The notes under the pieces are model-generated. The model was given only the letters and a program-made list of their open reading frames with translations. It had not been told where the DNA came from and did not search any database. 64,000 nt of DNA from assembly GCA_944322945.1 (NCBI GenBank), contig CALUQN010000002.1, forward strand, positions 1 through 64,000, given 5' to 3'. This document shows, one piece after another, positions 52,301 through 60,913 of the stretch (position 1 is its first letter; each line of letters starts with the position of its first letter). Origin of the DNA: Candidatus Gastranaerophilales bacterium (GTDB lineage Bacteria; Cyanobacteriota; Vampirovibrionia; Gastranaerophilales; Gastranaerophilaceae). Both the position numbers and the translations under genes were made by a program.

Positions 52301-52382
52301 TGTCGATGGGGGGACTTGAACCCCCAAGGATTTCTCCACACGCCCCTCAAACGTGCGCGTATACCGATTCCGCCACATCGAC
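52301..52382 (-). tRNA. tRNA-Leu (anticodon GAG)
   Basis: 82 nt on the minus strand with no encoded CCA. Acceptor GTCGATG (52382-52376) pairs with CATCGAC (52308-52302). The D arm contains TGGCGGAATCGGTATACGCG. The anticodon stem CACGT/GCGTG closes the loop TTGAGGG with anticodon GAG. A short variable arm (type II) and TTCAAGT T loop follow. A terminator lies just downstream. Confidence 0.9.
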
Positions 52383-52511
52383 ATAAATTTTTATTAAATT
52401 TTCACTGTTTTGATTAACCGTTCGTGGCGGATGTACTCGCTTTGCTCGTACCCTCCATTTTTTTGATACTCAATCAAAAAAACGGAGTCCTTGCCACATC
52501 GACTTGTCAAA
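52372..52511. repeat. tRNA-head hairpin repeat, copy 1
   Basis: Begins in the tRNA-Leu 5' end and runs to another copy of the tRNA 5' end (GCCACATCGAC, 52493-52503). Inside is a hairpin whose arms are GTGGC (52424-52428) and GCCAC (52493-52497), with a nested GTACTCGCTTTGCTCGTAC dyad. Nearly identical to 52612-52750, exactly 240 bases away; the copies differ by one A in an A-run. Confidence 0.85.
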
Positions 52512-52546
52512 AAATATTAAATTGTCACATAACTGAAAGTCCGTTT

Positions 52547-52622
52547 GTGGCGGAAAAGCTTCGCTTCCTCTCCTCGGACGTGACATTTAGTCACCTCCTC
52601 GTCGGCAGAGTGCCACATCGAC
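52547..52622. repeat. tRNA-head hairpin repeat, variant middle unit
   Basis: Same frame of GTGGC (52547-52551) and GCCACATCGAC (52612-52622) but a different interior, including GTGAC-ATTTA-GTCAC. The retained ends and replaced middle set it apart from the flanking copies. Confidence 0.75.
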
Positions 52623-52750
52623 ATAAATTTTTATTAAATTTTCACTGTTTTGATTAACCGTTCGTGGCGGATGTACTCGCTTTGCTCGTACCCTCCATTT
52701 TTTTGATACTCAATCAAAAAACGGAGTCCTTGCCACATCGACTTGTCAAA
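52612..52750. repeat. tRNA-head hairpin repeat, copy 2
   Basis: Near-exact repeat of 52372-52511, starting and ending in the 11-base tRNA-Leu 5'-end sequence. It lies farther upstream of the tRNA in the tRNA's own orientation. Confidence 0.85.
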
Positions 52751-52839
52751 TTATTTAATCGTTACTCAAAAATCCTAACATAAAAATTTTTTACTGTAAA
52801 TACTAAATTTCAGAAACTTATATAATAAATTCCTCAAAT

Positions 52840-53245
52840 ACTATAAAATCCCGTCATTCTGAGGGCTTTTGCCCGAAGAATCCCAATAAAAAGAGATTCT
52901 TCACCCCTGAATTGTCACCGGGTTCAGAATGACGAGGTATTAAAGACATTAGGACTATAGGACAATAAGACGTTAAGTTCATTTCATCAATCTGTCACCC
53001 TGAACTTGTTTAAACCTCCTTCCCCGGCTTGGGGAAGCAAATTCAAGACAGGCTGGGATGGGGAGCAACAGGTCCAGCCATCGTAAAGTCCTGCGTTGGC
53101 TTTTCACACGGTAAGATCCTGAACTTGTTTGACTACTTTTTCCAAAATCTTTGATTTTGTGAAAAATGTCCGGTTTCCCGCAGGGTCTTGCCGGTGGTAA
53201 GATTCCGAAACACGGAGGTCAATCCAACGTTCGGAATGACATTAT
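52840..53245. repeat. Intergenic mosaic of palindromic repeats
   Basis: Contains an 'attctgagggcttttgcccg' unit near 52857, 'gattcttcacccctgaattg' near 52892, 'cctccttccccggcttgggg' near 53015, and a 'gcaagatcctgaac'-like unit near 53110. No gene. Confidence 0.75.
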
Positions 53246-53353
53246 GCTTATCTTTTAATAATATTTGGTGGAAACATATATATAAATCCCTCTATCTCAC
53301 TCTTGTATATCTTTTTTTACGTGCTAAACTTGTTTTGCTAAAAGGAGAGTATT

Positions 53354-53863
53354 ATGATTAACGAAAAATTAGAAAAAGCTTTCAATGATCAAATCAACAA
53401 AGAACTTTATTCAGAATATCTGTATCTTGCTATGCAGGCTTATTTTGAAAGATTAAATTTAAAAGGTTTTGTAAACTGGTTCACTGTTCAGGTTCAGGAA
53501 GAACACGCTCACGCTATGGGTATGTTCGATTACGTACACCAGCGCGGCGGACACGTTGAACTTGAAGCTATTGATAAACCTGTTACAAACTGGTCATCAC
53601 CTTTGCATTGCTTTGAAGAAGTTTTGAAACACGAAGAATTTGTTACTTCAAGAATTAATGCCCTTATGGATGTAGCAGACGAAGTTAAAGACAGAGCAGC
53701 ACTTTCTTTCCTCGACTGGTATCTCAAAGAACAAGTTGAAGAAGAAGCCACTGTGGGCGATGTTTTGGCTACTTTAAAACTTATCAAAGATGATTCAAAA
53801 GCACTCCTGATGCTTGACAAAGACCTTGCTGCAAGAACTTTTACTGCGCCGGTCATTGGTTAG
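53354..53863 (+). CDS. ftnA: Bacterial non-haem ferritin
   Basis: 169 aa four-helix ferritin. Ferroxidase ligands are visible: Glu in NKELYSEYLYLAMQAYFE, ExxH in EEHAHAMG, and Glu in LKEQVEEEATV. It stores iron as a 24-mer and limits Fenton chemistry. Strong ribosome-binding site (AAAGGAGAG) and own terminator. Confidence 0.95.
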   Translation: MINEKLEKAFNDQINKELYSEYLYLAMQAYFERLNLKGFVNWFTVQVQEEHAHAMGMFDYVHQRGGHVELEAIDKPVTNWSSPLHCFEEVLKHEEFVTSRINALMDVADEVKDRAALSFLDWYLKEQVEEEATVGDVLATLKLIKDDSKALLMLDKDLAARTFTAPVIG

Positions 53864-53874
53864 TTAATTTTTGT

Positions 53875-53908
53875 AACGAAAAACAGGATATTTCCCTGTT
53901 TTTCGTTC
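53875..53908 (+). terminator. Ferritin terminator
   Basis: AACGAAAAACAGG-ATATTT-CCCTGTTTTTCGTT; long perfect stem with an internal T run. Confidence 0.8.
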
Positions 53909-53951
53909 AAACTAACAAAAAATTTTTTTCACAGATTTTAAAATTAACAAG

Positions 53952-55421
53952 ATGAAAATTCAGACAATAAAATATAATAATGTTACCCCGAACAATTTTC
54001 TGCAATCCTACAAAAAAGATAACAAAAAAATTGATTCACAGCGTAACACACACATGACAAACCCGAATTACGGCACGTTTGCCAACTATCAGGCAATGCT
54101 GAATAAAACGGGGATATCTTTTAAGGGTTATTACGGCGACCAGCAGCCTGCCAAGAAACTTTTTTGGAATTTGACAGGCAGAAATGATGTTTACGAAGAC
54201 AACTGGACAAATGAACATCTGTATCAGGTAGGCTATAAAAAGTGGGTGAATGCTTCTCCGAATGACCTTTTAAAGCGTACACCGGAGCAGGCAATGCAGT
54301 CAATTCTGACGCTTGTCAAACCCCCATATCAATATCCGGGGATACCGCCTTGCATATATTCACCAAATTACGGTGACAAATGGGGCCGGCATGCAAATTA
54401 CATAGAAATTAACCCGCGGGCAATTGCCAAATACGAAAACGGCAGGGTATCTGAAGGATTGTTTCAGGTGATGAAACTTTTACCTGCGATACCGACTTCT
54501 CCGAGGAGTTTTGCAAATTGTATTCTGCTATCGCAGGTTTTTCCGAGTACATACGGTGACGGGTATATGGACGGTAACGGATTATACACAGCAAACTTGC
54601 ACACAGGAATCAGCCGCAATCTGACATCTCCGGGGTTATATTGCAAAATGGGCGAGGATGAGCAGGTAAAAGCGTTTAATGATTTGGCGCATCTTATGGG
54701 GTTTAAGACGGGCGCGAGAATGCCGTTATCTGCGGGACAATTGCAGGTACAAGGCCGTGGATTTGATTGGTGGAAAGACGAAAGAGCATACATAGATGCC
54801 TGCAAAAATCTTGTTGAACTTGGATTTGACGCAATATATTTTGACAGTGCAAAGCACGTTGTTGATTATAACGGATATTGCGGCGTTGGGGCATTGCCTG
54901 ATTTTTGCCAGATGCAAAGAATAACGGAAGCAATCAGACGAGAAACCGGCAGAGGTGACATCGCGTTCATCGGTGAAAAATGCAACGACGAATACGCATA
55001 CAAAGAAATGGGAATGACAGCGGGAACGCACTGGGGACAGGCTGATGATTTCGGGAGTGTGTTATGGGAGTCCAGAAAACAAAAAAGCAACCGTGATTAC
55101 GCCGGCGGGCCGGAGGTATCCAACGACAACGATTACGGAAATATCTGGTATGAACAGCGATTAAACAGGATAGCCAACTGCCTGTTCGGATACGATCACA
55201 TTGCGGATAAACTTCCGACATATATGCAGATAAATGACATTTTACCGCTTTCAAATTACACAAACACCCACGAGCAAATGGAACGGGTAAAAGAGATGCG
55301 GGGTTCAGACGCGTGGACAGAATGTGAACGACATTGGGACGGGATATTTAATACGGAATGGGCAGCACAAAAATACAGAAATGACGTGTACCATCTTTTT
55401 GAACATGCGATGTACAGATAA
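53952..55421 (+). CDS. Divergent alpha-amylase-superfamily-like protein
   Basis: 489 aa. The first 60 residues are Asn/Lys-rich and contain ISFKGYYG, similar in style to the protein at 49194. The body looks like a TIM barrel: LVELGFDAIYFDSAKHV resembles the GH13 nucleophile strand, IAFIGEKCND the acid/base Glu strand, and LSNYTNTHEQME stands where NHD normally stabilises the transition state (here THE). No signal peptide is seen. If active, it would be an alpha-glucan enzyme. The altered third motif makes that uncertain. Assignment is by eye. Confidence 0.55.
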   Translation: MKIQTIKYNNVTPNNFLQSYKKDNKKIDSQRNTHMTNPNYGTFANYQAMLNKTGISFKGYYGDQQPAKKLFWNLTGRNDVYEDNWTNEHLYQVGYKKWVNASPNDLLKRTPEQAMQSILTLVKPPYQYPGIPPCIYSPNYGDKWGRHANYIEINPRAIAKYENGRVSEGLFQVMKLLPAIPTSPRSFANCILLSQVFPSTYGDGYMDGNGLYTANLHTGISRNLTSPGLYCKMGEDEQVKAFNDLAHLMGFKTGARMPLSAGQLQVQGRGFDWWKDERAYIDACKNLVELGFDAIYFDSAKHVVDYNGYCGVGALPDFCQMQRITEAIRRETGRGDIAFIGEKCNDEYAYKEMGMTAGTHWGQADDFGSVLWESRKQKSNRDYAGGPEVSNDNDYGNIWYEQRLNRIANCLFGYDHIADKLPTYMQINDILPLSNYTNTHEQMERVKEMRGSDAWTECERHWDGIFNTEWAAQKYRNDVYHLFEHAMYR

Positions 55422-55439
55422 TTTTTTATTATAAATTGC

Positions 55440-55695
55440 TCCCCACCCTAGCCCTCCCCGACCTGGGGAGGGAATAAAGTCATCAAGCTTTTACGGACGC
55501 GACAAAAGCCGATTGTAAAAAGAATTACTAAAATTTTTTGAACATCAACAAAAGGCGGTACTTCAGTTTGCGGAAATAGAGTTATAGGGTGGGCAAAGCG
55601 AAAGCGTGCCCACATATTTCTTTAGCGCTTACGCGCAGGTGTTTATGTCGGTTGGGCATACTTGCCCAACAATGCCTTCAGGGTGACAATTCCAG
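55440..55695. repeat. Intergenic mosaic of palindromic repeats
   Basis: CCCTCCCCGACCTGGGGAGGG near 55453, the roughly 100-bp unit (inverted) at 55480-55565, GGTGGGCAAAGCGAAAGCGTGCCCAC near 55586, and GGTTGGGCATACTTGCCCAAC near 55650. Confidence 0.8.
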
Positions 55696-55760
55696 CTTTT
55701 TTAGTGTAAAATGCAATGTAAATTTCAAAGCGAATTGGTTTACATTTGGCGTGTTTATTG

Positions 55761-55766
55761 TATAAT
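55761..55766 (+). promoter_or_regulatory. -10 box upstream of fabD
   Basis: TATAAT preceded by TTG; the -35 (TTGGTT at 55735) is poorly spaced. It lies 43 bases before the fabD start, directly after the repeat mosaic. Confidence 0.35.
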
Positions 55767-55808
55767 TAACCTATAAGCAGTTAAGAGAGCTAATTGAGGG
55801 ATATGGAT

Positions 55809-56759
55809 ATGACAAAAAAGATTGCATTTTTATTTCCCGGACAGGGTTCACAATCTGTCGGCATGGGAAAAGATTTGTATGAAAATTACGAAAGCGCGAA
55901 GTCTGTATTTGATACTGCAGACAGTGTGCTGGGAAAAAGCATTACGGGCTTATGTTTTGACGGCCCTGAAGACGCATTGAAGCAGACTGTTAATACACAG
56001 CCATGTATTGTTACGATGTCAATTGCGGCATTAGAAGCTTTGAGAACAGAACTTGATATTCAGCCGGCATATACAGCAGGACACAGCCTCGGTGAATACT
56101 GTGCAATGTACGCATCAGGTGTAATGTCACTGGATACAGCGCTGAAAGCAATTCAAAAAAGAGCTGACCTGATGAACGAATCAGCAACCGGCGGTGCTAT
56201 GGCAGCGATTTTGAACGCAACGGAAGACCAGTTGAAAGCAGGTTTGGCAGAAGGTTCAAAAGCCGGCTATGTTGATGTCGCAAATTACAATTCACCGGCT
56301 CAGGTTGTAATCACAGGAGATGAAAAAGCAGTCAAGGCTGCCGGAGATTATATGCTTGCAAACGGTGTGAGAAGAGTTGTTCCGCTTGCTGTATCAGGCG
56401 CATTCCATTCTAAGTTTATGGAAAAAGCAAGCGAAGGATTTACGGAATTTGCTTCATCGCTTGAATTAAATGACGCTTCCGTTCCTGTAATCACAAACGT
56501 TGATGCGGAAGTTACGGTGAGCGCTGAAGATTTCAGACGTAAAATGCCAAAACAGATTTGTTCATCAGTTTATTGGACTCAAACAATTCAAAAAATGGCA
56601 GCAGATGGTGTTGACACATTCATTGAAATCGGACCGGGCAAGGTTCTTGCCGGTTTGAACAAGAAAATAGCACCGGATGCAGCCGTTTATAATGTGTTTG
56701 ATAAAGCTTCTTTGGATGCAGCTTTGACCGCATTGAAAGAGCAAATGGCAGGGGTGTAA
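55809..56759 (+). CDS. fabD: Malonyl-CoA:ACP transacylase
   Basis: 316 aa from ATG 55809, eight bases after GAGGG. The frame extends to a TTG at 55794, with another ATG at 55803. It loads malonate onto acyl carrier protein. Seen: FPGQGSQSVGMG, the nucleophile Ser in AGHSLGEY, ALKAIQKRADLMNE, and the catalytic His in VSGAFHSKFM. First gene of a fabD-fabG-acpP-fabF set; a 328-bp repeat region separates it from fabG. Confidence 0.95.
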   Translation: MTKKIAFLFPGQGSQSVGMGKDLYENYESAKSVFDTADSVLGKSITGLCFDGPEDALKQTVNTQPCIVTMSIAALEALRTELDIQPAYTAGHSLGEYCAMYASGVMSLDTALKAIQKRADLMNESATGGAMAAILNATEDQLKAGLAEGSKAGYVDVANYNSPAQVVITGDEKAVKAAGDYMLANGVRRVVPLAVSGAFHSKFMEKASEGFTEFASSLELNDASVPVITNVDAEVTVSAEDFRRKMPKQICSSVYWTQTIQKMAADGVDTFIEIGPGKVLAGLNKKIAPDAAVYNVFDKASLDAALTALKEQMAGV

Positions 56760-56774
56760 TTCCCCCGGCCGGTT

Positions 56775-57070
56775 TGGTCCCGCCTGACGAAATAAAAATG
56801 TAGAGCATGGCATGGATGTTAGCGTAGGTCGGGCTTACCAGCCCGGCAGAAAATAAAAAATACACAGTTAATGTAGGTCAGGCATCGCCTGACAAAAATT
56901 AAGTTAATGCAGATCGGGCATACCAGCCCGACAAAAAATAAAAAAACGCAGCGCATAGCGCAGATGTTAATGTAGATCGGATTTACCAATCCGACAGAAT
57001 GTAGGTCAGGCATCGCCTGACAAAAATAATAAGTTAATGTAGGTTGGGCTTACCAGCCCAACAAAAAATA
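56775..57070. repeat. Run of five or more palindromic units between fabD and fabG
   Basis: Successive variants of one hairpin: GTAGGTCGGGCTTACCAGCCCG, GTAGGTCAGGCATCGCCTGAC (twice), GCAGATCGGGCATACCAGCCCG, GTAGATCGGATTTACCAATCCG and GTAGGTTGGGCTTACCAGCCC, each separated by about 20-40 A-rich bases. Arm changes are compensated in every unit, keeping the stem intact. Confidence 0.85.
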
Positions 57071-57087
57071 AAATAAGGAGAAATTTA

Positions 57088-57819
57088 ATGACAGAAAGAA
57101 AAATTGCATTAGTAACAGGGGGTTCCCGCGGAATTGGTCTGGCTTGCGCATTGGAACTTGCAAAAGCAGGCTGCGACATTATTATCAATGATATTTGCGA
57201 CGCGGAAAAAGCTCAACCGGCGTTAGACGAAATTAAAGCTTGCGGAGCAAACGCATACTTCTACAGCTTTGATGTTTCTGATGACAAAGCAGTGCAGGAA
57301 AATGTTGACAAAATGATTGCCGAACACGGCAAAATTGATATCCTTCTCAACAATGCCGGTATCACTAAAGACGGTCTTTTTGTAAGAATGGATATGGAAC
57401 AATGGGAAAGAGTTATTAAAATTAACCTGACATCAGCATATTGCGTAACCCATGCTGTTATCAAATATATGATGAAAGCCCGTCAAGGTTCTATCATCAA
57501 TATGTCAAGCATAGTCGGCCGCCACGGTAATGCAGGTCAAGCAAACTATTCAGCATCTAAAGCAGGTCTTATCGGTTTGACACAAACTCTTGCAAAAGAA
57601 TTCGGCTCTCGCGGTATCAGAGTTAACGCAGTATGCCCGGGCTTTATCCAAACCGCAATGACTCACGATTTGGCTAATATTGATGAATATCTGAAAGCTA
57701 TTCCGATGAAAAGACTCGGCACTCCGGAAGATATTGCAAAAGTTGTTAAATTCCTTGCTCTTGATACCGACTACGTTACCGGTCAGGCTATCGAAGTTGC
57801 AGGCGGCTTGATGTTGTAA
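57088..57819 (+). CDS. fabG: 3-oxoacyl-ACP reductase
   Basis: 243 aa short-chain dehydrogenase. TGGSRGIGLACALELA binds NADPH, NNAG is present, and the catalytic set is Ser in INMSSIVG with YSASK. KEFGSRGIRVNAVCPGFIQTAM and TGQAIEVAGGLML close the fold. It reduces the 3-oxo group in each elongation cycle. AAGGAG ribosome-binding site. Confidence 0.95.
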   Translation: MTERKIALVTGGSRGIGLACALELAKAGCDIIINDICDAEKAQPALDEIKACGANAYFYSFDVSDDKAVQENVDKMIAEHGKIDILLNNAGITKDGLFVRMDMEQWERVIKINLTSAYCVTHAVIKYMMKARQGSIINMSSIVGRHGNAGQANYSASKAGLIGLTQTLAKEFGSRGIRVNAVCPGFIQTAMTHDLANIDEYLKAIPMKRLGTPEDIAKVVKFLALDTDYVTGQAIEVAGGLML

Positions 57820-57894
57820 TCTTTCCGAACAAAAATTATTGTGCCTGAAAAAAGTTAAGATTTTTAACAATATGCGCTCAGGAATGTAAAATTC

Positions 57895-57922
57895 TTGCAA
57901 AAAAAAATTAACTGGGTATAAT
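57895..57922 (+). promoter_or_regulatory. acpP promoter
   Basis: TTGCAA (57895-57900), 16 bases, TATAAT (57917-57922), giving acpP its own promoter and a leader of about 100 bases. Confidence 0.6.
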
Positions 57923-58031
57923 TATTTTAGAGTAAAAGCGAGTGAGGGAGAAAAGTGTAAAAAACTAATCCCGTTTAAAGCGAGCGAGCGACTTAAAATA
58001 GTGTAGTAATACAATAAATGAGGAAAAAAAA

Positions 58032-58262
58032 ATGAGTACATTTGACAAAGTAAAAAAAGTTGTTGTTGACCAATTAAGCGTAGATGAAGCATTAGTAACT
58101 CCTGAAGCTAGCTTCACAGCTGACTTGGGTGCTGATTCATTAGATACAGTTGAATTGGTAATGGCTTTCGAAGAAGAATTCGGATGCGAAATTCCTGACG
58201 AAGATGCTGAAAAAATCCAAACAGTTAAAGACGCTGTAGATTATATCGACGCACATTCGTAG
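58032..58262 (+). CDS. acpP: Acyl carrier protein
   Basis: 76 aa, highly acidic. Ser36 in [10 protein letters not shown] is the 4'-phosphopantetheine attachment site. It carries the growing acyl chain for FabD, FabG, FabF and FabH, all in this window. It has its own promoter and a GAGG ribosome-binding site, consistent with the high abundance of ACP. Confidence 0.95.
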   Translation: MSTFDKVKKVVVDQLSVDEALVTPEASFTADLGADSLDTVELVMAFEEEFGCEIPDEDAEKIQTVKDAVDYIDAHS

Positions 58263-58307
58263 TCATTACTGATATTTGTTTTTAACAAATAAACATTTAT
58301 AAAAACT

Positions 58308-58346
58308 TGCGAGGGTGCAAAAATAATATTTTTTTCGCCCTCGTAA
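58308..58346 (+). terminator. Hairpin between acpP and fabF
   Basis: GCGAGGGTG faces CGCCCTCGT, with an A/T-rich loop. No T run follows, so it may partly terminate or stabilise the acpP mRNA rather than stop transcription fully. Confidence 0.45.
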
Positions 58347-58377
58347 ATTTATCAGGATAGTATAAAAAGGTAAAGAG

Positions 58378-59628
58378 ATGAGTAAAAGACGAGTAGTAAT
58401 CACAGGTATGGGTGCAGTTACACCATTCGGAGTCGGTGTTGAAAAGTTATGGTCCAGCCTGATACAAGGTAAAAGCGGAATAAGCACAACAGAGGCAATT
58501 GATGTTTCTAAACACGTTGTAAAAATTTCTGGCGAAGTAAAAGATTTTAATCCGGAAGATTACCTTGATGCTAAAGAAGCTAAGAAAATGGACAGATTTA
58601 TTCAGTTTGCAATGGTTGCGGCAGATGAGGCCGTAAAAGATTCCAAACTGGATATGGAAAAAGAAGACCCTTATAGAGTCGGAGTTATAGTCAGCTCTGC
58701 TGCCGGCGGTTATAAAACTTTTGAAGAAAATCACGTAAGAATTCTTGAAAAAGGTCCAAACAAATGTTCACCGTTTACTATCCCAATGATGATTGTAAAC
58801 ATGCCGTCAGGCAGAATTTCTATCAAATACGGCTGCAAAGGGCTTAATAAAGTTGTAGTATCAGCCTGTGCAACAGGTTCACACTCAATCGGCGACGCTT
58901 TCCGCTCTATTCAGTACGGCGATGCGGATGTAATCCTTGCCGGCGGCTGCGAAGCTACTATATGCGATGTTGGTGTCGGAGCATTTTCAAGTGCAAGAAC
59001 TTTATCAAAACGTAATGATGAACCGACAAAAGCTTCCCGTCCTTATGACAAAGACAGAGACGGTTTTGTTATGTCAGAAGGCGCCGGAGTGCTGGTTCTT
59101 GAAGAATACGAACACGCAGTAAAACGCGGTGCAAAAATTTATGCTGAAATCGTCGGCTACGGTCAGACAGCTGATGCTTATGACGTTGTAGCACCGTGTC
59201 CGGAAGGTAAGGGTGCCACCAAATCAATGGAATTTGCACTAAAAGATGCCGGAATGAAGCCGGAAGATATTCAATATATCAACACCCACGGTACAAGTAC
59301 CGGACTTGGTGATATTGCGGAATCTAAGGCTGTTGCAAATGTATTTGGCGATTTGGACAAAAACCCGACTCTGTTGGTAAGTTCAACTAAGAGTATGCAC
59401 GGGCATATTCTGGGGGCAACCGGTGCTATTGAAGCAATTGTTTGCGTCAAAACGATTAATGAACATATTGTTCCGCCGACTATCAACCTTGATAATCAGG
59501 ATGAAAATGTTGCTAATCTGAATTATGTTCCGCATAAAGCCGTTAAGGCTGATGTTCATGCGGCATTAAGCAACTCTTTCGGTTTTGGCGGTCAGAACGC
59601 TACTCTTGTTATTAAAGAGGTTAAATAA
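58378..59628 (+). CDS. fabF: 3-oxoacyl-ACP synthase II
   Basis: 416 aa condensing enzyme. Cys in SACATGSHSIGDA, His in NTHGTSTGLGD and His in SMHGHILGATGAIE make up the catalytic triad. It extends acyl-ACP by two carbons using malonyl-ACP. Last gene of the plus-strand fab set, followed by a terminator. Confidence 0.95.
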   Translation: MSKRRVVITGMGAVTPFGVGVEKLWSSLIQGKSGISTTEAIDVSKHVVKISGEVKDFNPEDYLDAKEAKKMDRFIQFAMVAADEAVKDSKLDMEKEDPYRVGVIVSSAAGGYKTFEENHVRILEKGPNKCSPFTIPMMIVNMPSGRISIKYGCKGLNKVVVSACATGSHSIGDAFRSIQYGDADVILAGGCEATICDVGVGAFSSARTLSKRNDEPTKASRPYDKDRDGFVMSEGAGVLVLEEYEHAVKRGAKIYAEIVGYGQTADAYDVVAPCPEGKGATKSMEFALKDAGMKPEDIQYINTHGTSTGLGDIAESKAVANVFGDLDKNPTLLVSSTKSMHGHILGATGAIEAIVCVKTINEHIVPPTINLDNQDENVANLNYVPHKAVKADVHAALSNSFGFGGQNATLVIKEVK

Positions 59629-59647
59629 TAAAACAGCTATTATAAAG

Positions 59648-59691
59648 AAATTCTTCGCAGTGTATTTTAGATATCTGCGAAGAATTTTTTT
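59648..59691 (+). terminator. fabF terminator
   Basis: AAATTCTTCGCAG (59648-59660) and CTGCGAAGAATTT (59675-59687) followed by TTTT. Confidence 0.85.
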
Positions 59692-59777
59692 GCCATTGCA
59701 AGATGTTATTCTCTCTACAGGGCAATTTTTTAAGTCGAAATGTTTTTATATATATAATATATAATCGAGGAATAGCT

Positions 59778-60455
59778 ATGCCTGGAGACTTAGACAGTTT
59801 CATAGACATTTTGAAGAGCCGTGATGGCGATGATGTTTTGCTTAATGATGCTAAAAATGAATATAGCGCTGAATTAAGCAGAGTTGAAACTTTTGCGCGT
59901 GATTTGGGGGATAATATTGTCGACGGGTTGAAAAATACTTTCTCAAATAAAGATAAAAAGACCGTTACACCTGCATCAAATGAGCCTCTTCCATTAACTC
60001 AAAAACAAAAAGGAAATAATCTTTTTAATGACGTCGGCTGTGATTTTAAAGGTACTTACTTTCGACTTGAAAAACCGATTACTAAGAGCAAAAACACCTC
60101 GATTTATACAGATATAGGACCCCGAAAGCAGGATTTGGGAATAGAATACAAAACAAAAGATTCTACAATTCGGGCGGGCGTGGAGCATAAACATTCCGTA
60201 GCTGCGGCGGTTGTCAATTATAATTATGACACAGGGCTTGGAAATCTTTCAGTAGAAGCCAAGGCGTCAAAGGACGTGAGCGGTATCGGTGCGTCATATA
60301 GAGCAAAAGGCTTGAAGATAAATGCTTCCGTGTGGGAAGGTGACGGCATGCTAATCAATTTTGAAAAAACAATGAAAGTAAAGAAAAGTGATATAACAAT
60401 TGGCGGAGCAGTCTCTGATGATTACGGGTTTGTCTATGCGAGAATAGTTTTATAG
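59778..60455 (+). CDS. Unrecognised 225-aa protein with a beta-rich C-terminus
   Basis: An N-terminal helical, acidic region (about 1-60), a polar linker, then alternating strands (about 85-225) such as TYFRLEKPITKSKNTSIYTDIGP, STIRAGVEHKHSVAAAVVNYNYDTG and GIGASYRAKGLKINASVW. The strand periodicity resembles a small barrel or a repetitive beta sheet, but there is no signal peptide. ATG 59778 follows a GAGGA ribosome-binding site. The earlier in-frame start at 59703 is rejected. Confidence 0.65.
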   Translation: MPGDLDSFIDILKSRDGDDVLLNDAKNEYSAELSRVETFARDLGDNIVDGLKNTFSNKDKKTVTPASNEPLPLTQKQKGNNLFNDVGCDFKGTYFRLEKPITKSKNTSIYTDIGPRKQDLGIEYKTKDSTIRAGVEHKHSVAAAVVNYNYDTGLGNLSVEAKASKDVSGIGASYRAKGLKINASVWEGDGMLINFEKTMKVKKSDITIGGAVSDDYGFVYARIVL

Positions 60456-60504
60456 TCAATGGTGTGATCAAGTGATTAAGTGAAATACCAGATCCTGACT
60501 GACT

Positions 60505-60900
60505 GTAATTCGTCATTCTGAGCAAAGCGAAGAATCTAAATTAAAGAGAGTCTTCACCCATGAATTATCGTCGAGGGCATTGTTGGGCATACTTGCCCAA
60601 CAATGCCGCTGTTACTGTAGTTCGGATTTACTAATCAGAGCTATATGGTGGGCAAAGCGCACGCGTGTCCACCAGCTGTCATTCTGAACCCGATATCCAT
60701 TCAGGGGTGAAGAATCTCTTTTTTAATTTAGTAATGCTGTCAGGCAATGCCTGACCTACATAAACTAACGCTCAGAATGACAAAATAATTCCCTCTCCTA
60801 TATAGTCCGCAAATTCGCATCCCCAAGCCGGGGAAGGTGGTTTAAACAAGTTCAGGGTGACAGATTAAAGAAACGGGCTTAACGTCTTATCGTCCTAACG
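60505..60900. repeat. Intergenic mosaic of palindromic repeats
   Basis: 'attctgagcaaagcgaagaa' near 60513, TTGTTGGGCATACTTGCCCAACAA near 60582, GGTGGGCAAAGCGCACGCGTGTCCACC near 60647, 'cattctgaacccgatatcca' near 60680, and TCAGGCAATGCCTGACCTAC near 60740. It separates the convergent ends of the 225-aa gene and fabH. Confidence 0.8.
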
Positions 60901-60913
60901 TCTTTTTAACTTT

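Noticed and set aside
55710-55728. HLR1 box upstream of fabD (TGTAA...TGTAA)
   Set aside because: Spacing is seven, not five, so the ten-base period is lost.
56775-57070. Possible CRISPR array
   Set aside because: The units are hairpins that vary in sequence, spacers are short and A-rich, and there are no cas genes.
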